DNA from: JANLSE01 sp038214135
Lineage (GTDB): Bacteria; Chloroflexota; Chloroflexia; Chloroflexales; Roseiflexaceae
Direction: 5' to 3'
Length of the DNA stretch: 64,000 nt
Assembly: GCA_038214135.1 (NCBI GenBank)
Contig: JBBQSD010000015.1
Span: 1 to 64,000 of the forward strand
The stretch's first letter is position 1, and each line of letters opens with the position of its first letter. Below the pieces are notes generated by a model that saw nothing but the letters and a program-made list of their open reading frames with translations, did not search any database and was not told the DNA's origin. Below are positions 1-8,432 of the stretch, one piece after another. The position numbers were made by a program, and so were the translations under genes.

Positions 1-1
1 G

Positions 2-652
2 AGTGTGTACGGCAACCAGACCGGCCATAATGGTGGGGATCGGGCGCTGGTGTATGGCCAGGCGGTGGCCTGGAACCTGAGCCTCTGGAATGCCCGCCCG
101 ATCCGCCCGGTGCTGAACCTAGAAGCGTTCTATGATGCGAATGGCACCGGGGCAGGCTTGGGTGGCTATCGTTCGGGGACGGCGCTGGATGCGCGGGCGG
201 CGGGCTACCTGAGCCTGCTCTCGGGCGCCAGCGGCTACACCTATGGCGCCTTTGGGGTGTGGGGCTGGGAGCGCGACCCGAACGCGGCCAACTATTGGGC
301 ACGCGGGCTGCAATTCCCCTCGGCCACCCAGATGGGGGTGCTGCACAGCATCTTCAGGAGCGTGGCCTGGTGGAACCTCGTACCGACCCATGCGCGGATT
401 GCCAACCCGGCCAGCGGCGCGCAGACGATGGCGCTGGCCAGCACGCCCGATGGACGCGTGGCCATGGCCTATCTGCCCGATAATGCCATGATCCAGATCA
501 ACCTGGATGGGTTGGCGGGCACGCTGCGCGTCACCTGGATCAACCCCAGCACCGGCGAGCGCACGGATGGCGGGTTGGTGGCGGGCAGTGGCACACAATC
601 GTTCAATCGGCCTGGGACAGGTGATTGGGTGCTGCTGCTACAGGCGGTGTAG
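2..652 (+). CDS. Apiosidase-like DUF4038 protein, C-terminal part
   Basis: The reading frame is open from the window edge, so the N-terminus is missing; about 216 residues are visible. The visible part has the end of a TIM-barrel glycosidase-like domain (RPVLNLEAFYD, then LSGASGYTYGAFGVWGW), followed by a beta-rich domain (MALASTPDGRVAMAYLPDN, ending in GDWVLLL). That order matches DUF4038 proteins with a C-terminal putative collagen-binding domain, a family that includes apiosidase-type glycoside hydrolases. The fold assignment is from family knowledge; the substrate is not predictable here. The real start lies upstream of base 1. Confidence 0.72.
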   Translation, partial: SVYGNQTGHNGGDRALVYGQAVAWNLSLWNARPIRPVLNLEAFYDANGTGAGLGGYRSGTALDARAAGYLSLLSGASGYTYGAFGVWGWERDPNAANYWARGLQFPSATQMGVLHSIFRSVAWWNLVPTHARIANPASGAQTMALASTPDGRVAMAYLPDNAMIQINLDGLAGTLRVTWINPSTGERTDGGLVAGSGTQSFNRPGTGDWVLLLQAV

Positions 653-656
653 GGGC

Positions 657-738
657 GAGGAGTCAGGAGTCAGGAGTCAGAAGACGAGAACCGAGAATTG
701 CCCTCACCCCCAGCCCCTCTCCCACACCGGGAGAGGGG
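657..738. repeat. Composite element: GGAGTCA heptamers plus CCCTCACC palindrome
   Basis: Four GGAGTCA-type heptamers (657-684) are followed by a GAACCGAG unit and then by a palindrome at 701-738 (CCCTCACCCCC...CTCTCCC...GGGAGAGGGG). The same order recurs at 28135, 36237, 46466 and 62924. It lies directly after the stop codon of the DUF4038 gene. Confidence 0.8.
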
Positions 739-815
739 AGCCACGATCAGCCACCAGCACCGATGGATTGCAGCGTATTCAATAGGCTATCGTTGCATAT
801 GCATGCAATGCGCCC

Positions 816-1124
816 TTACTTGGCTGTTGACACGTTTGTTTTCGCCAAGCGGCTTTCGATCAGGCCCTTCCAGAACAGCCGGTACCCGACCTGTGACGCA
901 GCAAACACCAGCGATGAGTCGAGCACAATGGCGACAATCGCCTCTGGCAGATCGACCAGCAACTCGCCCATAAAGAAGCTGATCAGCACACCCAGGATCA
1001 AGGCAGATGCATAGACTGCCCAAAATCGCAGTGCTCCCTGCCAGTTACGCGGAATGATCACAAACAGCACCGGAGGGAGAACCAGGCCAACGGCAAACGG
1101 GGCCATTTCACGAAGAACTTCCAT
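816..1124 (-). CDS. Small integral membrane protein, unknown function
   Basis: A 102-residue protein with three likely membrane helices: around residues 8-24 (FAVGLVLPPVLFVII), 32-52 (FWAVYASALILGVLISFFMG) and 60-80 (AIVAIVLDSSLVFAASQVGY). It ends in a short charged tail. An AAAGG box lies about 7 bases before the ATG. No family is recognised. It stands alone between the DUF4038 gene and the glycosyltransferase operon, all on the minus side here, with about 70 bases to the next gene. Supported by hydrophobic periodicity and the ribosome site rather than by homology. Confidence 0.6.
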   Translation of the reverse strand: MEVLREMAPFAVGLVLPPVLFVIIPRNWQGALRFWAVYASALILGVLISFFMGELLVDLPEAIVAIVLDSSLVFAASQVGYRLFWKGLIESRLAKTNVSTAK

Positions 1125-1196
1125 AACACTGCCTTTCTATAGCGGGACGAAGCGAGAGTATACGACTGATGCATCAATGGATCAAATGACGATGCC

Positions 1197-2231
1197 TTAG
1201 CCCTGTAATCGTTGATATAATTCCACAAAGCCCTTGCCAAGCTGATCATAACCAAACGAACGAACAACTTTATCGCGGCCATGTTCGCCAAATCGCCGCC
1301 GCATGGCTGCATCCTCACCCAGCTCGCGCACACGGGCTGCATAGGCCTGGACATCATCACGCTGGCACAAAAAGCCATTCTGGCCGTGATCAACAACTTC
1401 TGGTAGTGCCGATATGTTGGTTGTGACGACTGGTCGCCCGCAGGCCAATGCTTCTGCCGCAACAATCCCAAAGCCTTCGAGACGCGATGGGAACAGCAGA
1501 ATATCGGCAGATTGGTAGGCGGCCAACAGCCTGTTGCGATCTGGTGAGCCGATTGGGATCATACGAGCATGTGGTGGAGCAGCATCTGCTTGTTGAAATC
1601 CATTGTTGTAGTACAGAACATACTCATCGGGCAGCGCATCCATAATCGCCGGCAGCAGATCGAAGCCCTTCCTGCGTGTGTTATTGCCAATGAACAACAG
1701 GCGTATTCGCGCATTGGATGCGGGTAAGCCATCATCGCGGCGCACAAAATCGGGTGTTGGTACAAACAGATCAATATCGATGCCATCGAAGATCAGGACT
1801 GTATCTGTAACGCCATAGGCCTGTGCCACCTGCTGCTGAACATAGCGTGACACACACACGACGGCATCTGCTTCGCGGATCGAAAGTTCATCGTAGCGGC
1901 TCTCGATCAGCTTGTAGAATAGGCGCTGGGCCAACGAACTATATGGTTGCAGCGCTGGATCGGTTGTCAGATGATGCACAGTGGTGACTAACGGTTTGCC
2001 AGGCACCCGCAGCGCAAAGCCGACCCGCGAACGGCCCTGAATGATATCAAAGCCATGATGCCAGCCCTGTGGCAGCCCGCGTTGAATCAGCATCGGCGCA
2101 AAGTTATACACTTCTGGCAGGCGTAATAATTCGGCCCGCGGCGCACCATGCCGTCGAACGGAGCGCGCAATATTTTGAATACCGAAATCGACACCACCGC
2201 GGCCAATCGGTGAAATATATAAAGGGCGCAT
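1197..2231 (-). CDS. Glycosyltransferase family 4 protein
   Basis: A 344-residue GT-B glycosyltransferase, expected to move a sugar from a nucleotide-sugar donor in the cytoplasm. The N-terminal domain starts MRPLYISPIGRGGVDFGIQN. The C-terminal GT4 domain contains RLLFIGNNTRRKGFDLL, then the donor-binding E-x7-E region FPSRLEGFGIVAAEALACGRP. The ATG lies two bases beyond the TGA of the acetyltransferase upstream, so the two are almost certainly cotranscribed and coupled. Its partner genes (methyltransferase, Eis-like acetyltransferase) suggest decoration of a glycan or secondary metabolite. The acceptor is unknown. Confidence 0.88.
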   Translation of the reverse strand: MRPLYISPIGRGGVDFGIQNIARSVRRHGAPRAELLRLPEVYNFAPMLIQRGLPQGWHHGFDIIQGRSRVGFALRVPGKPLVTTVHHLTTDPALQPYSSLAQRLFYKLIESRYDELSIREADAVVCVSRYVQQQVAQAYGVTDTVLIFDGIDIDLFVPTPDFVRRDDGLPASNARIRLLFIGNNTRRKGFDLLPAIMDALPDEYVLYYNNGFQQADAAPPHARMIPIGSPDRNRLLAAYQSADILLFPSRLEGFGIVAAEALACGRPVVTTNISALPEVVDHGQNGFLCQRDDVQAYAARVRELGEDAAMRRRFGEHGRDKVVRSFGYDQLGKGFVELYQRLQG

Positions 2232-2233
2232 AA

Positions 2234-3432
2234 TCAGAAATCATCCGAAAGAAACGGTGCTAATCCGGCAAATAGTTCATCGGCGAATGCGAGTGTGGTT
2301 CGATCTGGCGCGTTGAGTAGTCCAAATGCTGCTGCAACCCGTGGCCGTACATGGCGGCTGATAAGTTGCCCAAGAACTCGTATATCACAGTGCAGCCCAG
2401 CCGTCTGATCATCTGCGAGCTTGGTACAGGAACCAACCCCATCGGCGACTTCCAGGGCAAACACGCCCTGATTATAGGCGAGCCAACTATCGGTAATCGC
2501 CAGCGTTAATCGGCCACGGCATTCTTTGGGGTACGGGTAGGCCGATAGCAGCGCTGCAACGTCGATCACACGCGCCAAAAACCAGGGTTCAACCGTACAT
2601 TCCAGTGGATTTGGGAACAGCAGATTCACGGGTGCATCGGTAGGAGCGCTGAACGAAATCTGCTGAACCTGCGAATCGAAATTGGAGAGAAATCCAAGGA
2701 TTTGCTGGCGTGCCTGTGGATCGAGCGCCACAATTTCACGGCAGCGCAGCACACGCTGTTCGCCATCTTGTTTAATTCGGTAGATAACATAGGCCCGTGC
2801 CTGCCCAGTTTCATCACGCCACACAAAGGCCTGATTGCGGGATTGCCAATAGGCATCGCCGAGAACGAAATTGCGCCACCAGGATTCTGTGCGTGCAAAT
2901 GGGCCTATTCGCCCGCGCAAGGCCCCACGATAGATGGCATCGAGTTCTGCAATGGAATCGGGGCCAACCGATACACACTGGCCGCTTTTTCCACGAAAAT
3001 GGTCAAACTGCTCGGGCGATCCACGGTAGTTGCGCCGTTCGGAAATGGTCGCCCAGCCATAACGGCCATAGAATGAATCCTTGAATGCCCCAAGCAATGC
3101 CAGGTGCATGCCACGCTCGCGCATCTCGGCACAGGCTTCTTGCAACAGGTAGGCCACATAGCCACGGCGGCGCTCTTCTGGTGGGGTAGCCACCGAGCCA
3201 ATCCCCGCAACTGCAAGTGTCGCCCGCCCGGCCAGCAGCGTCAGCGGGTACAATTCCATCTGCGTCACCAGCCGCCCATCGGCGAATACCCCGCGCAGTT
3301 CGCCTGGCCGCTCAAATTCCAGCCAACGGCGGACAATCGCAGGCTCGTTACCATAGGCTTGTCCGATAATGGCGATATAGCGAGCATAATCGCTCTCGTC
3401 AATACCACGGTAGCTGAGTGTCGTCGGTGTTG

Positions 3433-3436
<4 letters not shown>
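2234..3436 (-). CDS. Eis-like GNAT N-acetyltransferase
   Basis: A 400-residue protein resembling the Eis family: an N-terminal GNAT domain, a second GNAT-like middle domain and a C-terminal SCP2-like domain. The acetyl-CoA signature is seen as IGSVATPPEERRRGYVAYLL, followed by FYGRYGW typical of this family. Family members acetylate amines on small molecules or protein lysines; the substrate is unknown. The frame is open 18 codons further upstream, but the start chosen at 3436 makes an exact ATGA overlap with the stop of the preceding methyltransferase and gives MTTPTTLSYR as N-terminus. Translational coupling on both sides supports a three-gene operon. Confidence 0.85.
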
Positions 3437-4587
<1,151 letters not shown>

Positions 4588-4653
4588 CTATTGTGCCTTT
4601 GAACAAGCGAACAAGAGTATAAATGACCATAAAGCTTGATGGATGCGGAGGCG

Positions 4654-4662
4654 ATTGTACCA
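4654..4662 (-). promoter_or_regulatory. Possible extended -10 for the methyltransferase operon
   Basis: On the minus strand the sequence is TGGTACAAT, an extended -10 of the TGnTACAAT type, about 67 bases before the methyltransferase ATG. The same nonamer is found before the gene at 54198. No convincing -35 is visible, and its upstream side runs into the heptamer element at 4678. Confidence 0.3.
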
Positions 4663-4677
4663 TGCTTATAGTATTTA

Positions 4678-4772
4678 GAAGTCAGGAGTCAGAAGCCAGA
4701 ATGGGCCGATTTCAACGCTTCTTGCGCCTCTGAGCGGAACCCTTCTCCTGACTCCTGACTCCTGACTCCTGG
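4678..4772. repeat. Element with inverted GGAGTCA heptamer arrays
   Basis: Left arm 4678-4701 carries GAAGTCA and GGAGTCA units. The right arm 4743-4772 carries four TGACTCC units, the reverse complement. Between them is a 41-base core with no similarity to the arms. This arm-core-arm plan is repeated at 13121, 36237 and 50776. Confidence 0.75.
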
Positions 4773-4777
4773 CCTAC

Positions 4778-5497
4778 CTACCGTACCCGTAGCGCTGCGG
4801 CCAGCACCAGATCCAGGCGCAGTGTATCGTGGGCGGCGTGGCCATTGGGGAAATCCACGCGTGTGATGCGCTCCTGAACAATATGTGCAGCGGTATCGGC
4901 GAGTTCCTGCATTGCTGGAGGAAGATCATTGCGTACCGTTTGGTGGAATGATGCAGTGATTCGATCAATCCGCACTGGAAACCCGTTCGATCAGCCCTTC
5001 GTAGGCACCACAGTGGCGCGCAGCCTGCGTGGGATCGCCAGGGAGCGCAATCTTGGCTAGCCCGATCAGGGATGCGGCCAGTTCCTCAATAAAGAAGCTG
5101 CTGATTGCACGCTGGCAACATGTTTCGAGCAACTGGCGTGCCGCTGGGGCATTGTTACGCAGCATGGCCAGGTAGCCCTGCTGGCGCAGCACAAGGGTCG
5201 TTCCATAGCTGATATTCATCTGCTGGACGGCCTCGTTTGCCGGTAGCATCAGTTGTTGTGCTGCATCATAGCGGCCCTCTTCTATCTCAATCCGTGCAAT
5301 CCGTAGCTGTGTTTCCCAGGAGGCCACCAGATCATCTTCCGGTGATGTCTGTGTGAGGATATCCTCGAAGAGCTGCCGTGCGTCGTACAGATCGCCAAGG
5401 AAATACATGGCATCGGCCAGATCGCCACGATAGCGCTGGATCAACACACGATTCCCAACTCGTTCTGCAACACGCACAGGATACTCACCGATCAGCC
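4778..5497 (-). pseudogene. Decayed TPR-repeat protein fragment
   Basis: The main frame (stop at 4965) encodes TPR-like helices such as LGDLYDARQLFEDIL, ARIEIEEGRYDAAQQLML, and a closing AARHCGAYEGLIERVS. This resembles the C-terminal TPR block of large AfsR/MalT-like regulators or AAA-TPR proteins. No N-terminal domain is present; the frame upstream of about 5497 reads through unrelated sequence antisense to the neighbouring membrane gene. At 4965-4975 a second frame continues as RITASFHQTVRNDLPPAM, consistent with one frameshift. Best read as the truncated, frameshifted 3' end of a larger gene; a short functional TPR protein is the alternative. Confidence 0.45.
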
Positions 5498-5566
5498 ACT
5501 CGTGTGATATAAAAGCCAACCGATGCCGATTAGAACCAGGATCGCAATGACCTGATCCAGGGTGTG

Positions 5567-5869
5567 TCAGCGAAAAAAAGTTCCAGTGATACGTGCCACG
5601 CCCACAAGTGTCACCGTGAACCAACTCACTGTTTGGATTTCAGGCGTGACAATCCCGAACATATTCATGTATTTGAGCGCAAACCAGTACAGCAGAATAC
5701 CAACGCTAAATCCTGCAGCGGATTTCCCAAGTTCATCCCAGGCTAACCTTCCGGTTTGCCAGATTTTCGCAGCGTGAATGAAGCCCTGTGCGTCTGCTAT
5801 TCCTGAAACCAGTGTAATGCCAACAAGCAATATCAACAATTTCAGCTGTTCGGCAGACATGAATGACAA
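5567..5869 (-). CDS. Small membrane protein, possibly truncated by an in-frame TGA
   Basis: About 100 residues with three hydrophobic segments (LLILLVGITLVSG, AAGFSVGILLYWFALKYMNM, WFTVTLVGVARITGTFF). A TTG start at 5869 is preceded by AAGGAG at a 7-base distance; an ATG at 5860 is the alternative. After the TGA at 5567-5569 the same frame continues as HTLDQVIAILVLIGIGWLLY to a second stop at 5492. This would be a fourth membrane helix, so the stop may be a nonsense mutation. No family is recognised. It lies in a patch of decaying genes. Confidence 0.45.
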   Translation of the reverse strand: MSFMSAEQLKLLILLVGITLVSGIADAQGFIHAAKIWQTGRLAWDELGKSAAGFSVGILLYWFALKYMNMFGIVTPEIQTVSWFTVTLVGVARITGTFFR

Positions 5870-5873
5870 TCAT

Positions 5874-6160
5874 CTACTCCTTCAGAGTTATTATGCGTAA
5901 AGAAGCTAATCCATCGCCCATTTGGTAACGTATTTTAACAGGGATCACCTGTCCACTGGCGATGCGAAGCACTTCAATTGGGACTATCTTATTTCCATTG
6001 AGGCATTTGTCGTCTCTAAAACTATGCCGCTCGTCAGGTGGGCGCGAGCCGAAATTCGTGCCGCGTTGATCAACCCAGTGTTTTCAGCAGTGATACTGAG
6101 AGCAATATCGACTGGCATGGAATGTCCCACAAACTATCAGATTATTCCCATATCGCGAAC
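5874..6160 (-). pseudogene. Possible degraded beta-rich protein remnant
   Basis: On the minus strand two consecutive frames look protein-like but are joined only by a frameshift: VDIALSITAENTGLINAARI (near 6110) and then VPIEVLRIASGQVIPVKIRY down to a TAG at 5874. Neither has a good start. The stop sits just before the start of the small membrane protein, as in an operon. No family is recognised. The plus-strand frame over the same bases (5922-6293) looks random and was not accepted as a gene. Confidence 0.25.
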
Positions 6161-6233
6161 TGAACTCTACTTATTCGCTCTCCAGCCTGATATACGTCTG
6201 TACGGGTTAGCATATATTCCAACATTGTGCTAT

Positions 6234-6262
6234 TTGACACGAAGACAGCGCAGTGGTAGAGT
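6234..6262 (+). promoter_or_regulatory. Promoter of the nuo operon
   Basis: A perfect TTGACA (6234-6239), a 17-base spacer and TAGAGT (6257-6262), the last preceded by TGG as in an extended -10. Transcription would begin near 6269, giving a leader of about 56 bases before the nuoF ATG. Confidence 0.6.
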
Positions 6263-6324
6263 ATCGCCGAACTGTGTAGATCGAACTATTTGACTGAATC
6301 GCCCGACTAGAGAGCAGGTGGCCA

Positions 6325-7632
6325 ATGGCTCCCCTGAGCGAACATGTTGTGCTGCGAGACCTCGACATTCCCAATATTGCGGATTTTGATGTCTATCTGC
6401 AGCATGGTGGCTACGAGGCTCTGCGTGTTGCCATCACAGAGAAGACTGCCAACGATATTGTTGAGACGGTCAAGGCGGCTGGGTTGCGTGGCCGTGGTGG
6501 CGCTGGCTTTCCTGCCGGTGTGAAGTGGGGTTTCTTGCCCAAGGGCCTGTACCCACGCTACTTGCTGTGCAACTGCGATGAGAGCGAACCAGGCACATTT
6601 AATAACCACCAGATCATTGATCGCAATCCACATCAATTGATCGAAGGTGTCGCAATTTCGGCCTATGCGATTGAGGCGCACATCGCCTTCATCTACTGCC
6701 GAGGCGAATTTGCTGCCGCTGCGCGTCGGCTTCAGCAGGGCGTTGATCAAGCATATGCCAAGGGCTTTCTTGGTAAGAACATCTTCGGCACTGGCTATGA
6801 TCTCGATATCGTTATTCATCGTGGCGCTGGAGCCTATATCTGCGGCGAAGAAACGGCGCTGATGGAATCGCTGGAGGGCAAGATCGGCCAGCCACGCCTG
6901 AAGCCGCCGTTTCCAGCAGTTGCCGGGTTATATGGCAAACCAACAATTATCAATAATGTTGAGACACTCGCCAACGTGCCGGTGATTCTCAATAAAGGTG
7001 TGGCCTGGTATCGCCAGTTCGGTACCGAAAAAAGCCCCGGTACGAAAGTCTTCTCACTTTCTGGCCATGTGAATAAACCAGGCAATTATGAACTACCGTT
7101 TGGCACACCACTGCGCGAACTGGTGTATAGCGCCGATTATGGTGGCGGCATGCGCGGAGATCGCCAGCCGAAGATTATCATTCCGGGTGGCGCATCGGCA
7201 GCCTGGCTGACCGGCGATAAACTGGATGTGACTCTTGATTACGAGGCGCTTGGCGCGGCAGGCACCATGCTCGGCTCGGGTGCCGTGATCATCCTGGACG
7301 AGACCGTCAGCGCCGTTGAATTGGCCTACAAAATGGATGAATTCTTCAAGCATGAATCGTGTGGGAAATGCACGCCATGCCGCGAAGGCACCCACTTCCT
7401 GGTCAAGACGCTGCATCGCATGACGCATGGTCACGGGCGTAAGGGCGATATTCCGCTGCTCACCGATGTCTATAATCAGATGGCCGGTAACTGCTTCTGT
7501 CTGCTTGGCGAAAGTGCGGTCATGCCGATCAAGAGTGCGCTGCGGCTGTTCCCACAGGAATTCGATGATGCAATTGCCAAAGGCGCTGCAGCGGGCAATG
7601 GCGCTAACACGATTCCGTTGCTGGTTCGCTAG
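6325..7632 (+). CDS. nuoF: NADH-quinone oxidoreductase subunit F
   Basis: A 435-residue NuoF, the NADH-binding flavoprotein of complex I at the tip of the peripheral arm. The NADH site is seen as GLRGRGGAGFPAGVKWGF, the FMN site as GAGAYICGEETALMESLEG, and the N3 [4Fe-4S] ligands as CGKCTPC plus the Cys in NCFCLLGE. Full length for the family. It is the first gene of the cluster here: nuoA to nuoE are not within the window, and the DNA upstream is decayed. AGGTGG precedes the ATG. It is followed, unusually, by a Uma2-type gene instead of nuoG. Confidence 0.97.
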   Translation: MAPLSEHVVLRDLDIPNIADFDVYLQHGGYEALRVAITEKTANDIVETVKAAGLRGRGGAGFPAGVKWGFLPKGLYPRYLLCNCDESEPGTFNNHQIIDRNPHQLIEGVAISAYAIEAHIAFIYCRGEFAAAARRLQQGVDQAYAKGFLGKNIFGTGYDLDIVIHRGAGAYICGEETALMESLEGKIGQPRLKPPFPAVAGLYGKPTIINNVETLANVPVILNKGVAWYRQFGTEKSPGTKVFSLSGHVNKPGNYELPFGTPLRELVYSADYGGGMRGDRQPKIIIPGGASAAWLTGDKLDVTLDYEALGAAGTMLGSGAVIILDETVSAVELAYKMDEFFKHESCGKCTPCREGTHFLVKTLHRMTHGHGRKGDIPLLTDVYNQMAGNCFCLLGESAVMPIKSALRLFPQEFDDAIAKGAAAGNGANTIPLLVR

Positions 7633-7738
7633 CATGAACATGCCGATAGCCAAGATTAAAGGCTTTTTTCGTCATCAATGTATGCTCGAATAAGACCGGC
7701 AATCAGGCAATCAGGCAATCGGTAGGCTGGAGGTTGCA

Positions 7739-8293
7739 ATGACAACAATAACCCGCTGGACATCAGCAGATCTCGAAACGTTTCCCGATGATGGCAAGCG
7801 CTATGAGATCGTTGACGGAGAATTGCTTGTGTCAAAACAACCAAATTGGTTTCATCAACGTGCATGCACAAAACTTGCGTATTTCTTGATTACCTGGGAT
7901 GTTCAGTCAGGTTTGGGTGTTACCAACACTGCACCCAGTGTAATCTTCGATGAAGATGAGGACGTTGCACCAGATGTCGTCTGGATAAGTAATGAGCGCC
8001 TTGCGACGGCTCTGTCGCCAGATGGCAAACTGCATGCCGCTCCCGAATTGGTTGTTGAAGCACTTTCGCCCGGAATAACTAACGAGCGCCGGGATCGGCA
8101 GACAAAGCTGAAACTGTATACGCAACGGGCTGTGCTTGAGTATTGGATTGTGGATTGGCAGCGCCGCCAGGTCGAGGTCTATCGCCGCGAACAAGGATTG
8201 CTGCGGCTTGTCACCACCCTGATTGCCGAAGAAGAGTTGACCTCGCCGCATCTGCCGGGATTTCGTTGTGTGGTTGCACGGATTTTCGAGTAA
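7739..8293 (+). CDS. Uma2 family putative endonuclease
   Basis: A 184-residue protein of the Uma2 (DUF820) family, a PD-(D/E)XK-type fold often annotated as putative restriction endonuclease. Family landmarks are the start TRWTSADLETFPDDGKRYEI, VDGELLV, then DVAPDVVWIS, PELVVEALSPG and LEYWIVDW. The D, E and K of the nuclease core are compatible with these segments. GGAGG lies 5 bases before the ATG. It sits between nuoF and nuoG in the same direction and is probably carried on the operon transcript. Such genes are expanded and mobile in Chloroflexota and cyanobacteria; biological role not established. Confidence 0.85.
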   Translation: MTTITRWTSADLETFPDDGKRYEIVDGELLVSKQPNWFHQRACTKLAYFLITWDVQSGLGVTNTAPSVIFDEDEDVAPDVVWISNERLATALSPDGKLHAAPELVVEALSPGITNERRDRQTKLKLYTQRAVLEYWIVDWQRRQVEVYRREQGLLRLVTTLIAEEELTSPHLPGFRCVVARIFE

Positions 8294-8298
8294 AGACG

Positions 8299-8385
8299 AT
8301 GACGACAATAACCCGCTGGACAACTGATATTGTCGAAACGCTACCGCAGAAGGGCTTTAGCCCGTTACAAAGCGATGCGCGATAG
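8299..8385 (+). pseudogene. Truncated duplicate of the Uma2 gene start
   Basis: Six bases after the Uma2 stop a second ATG begins MTTITRWTTDIVETLPQKG, nearly identical to the first residues of the intact Uma2 gene (MTTITRWTSADLETFPDDG). The match then stops and the frame ends at 8385 after 28 codons. The DNA identity over the first 25 or so bases is almost complete. Best read as the remnant of a tandem duplicate or an incoming related copy. Confidence 0.7.
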
Positions 8386-8432
8386 CGCAACATTTACGCT
8401 TCAGCGTACTAGCAGGATTGTGATATACGTCT

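Noticed and set aside
5922..6293. Plus-strand frame of 123 codons before nuoF
   Set aside because: Composition looks random, there is no ribosome site, and it runs through the nuo promoter.
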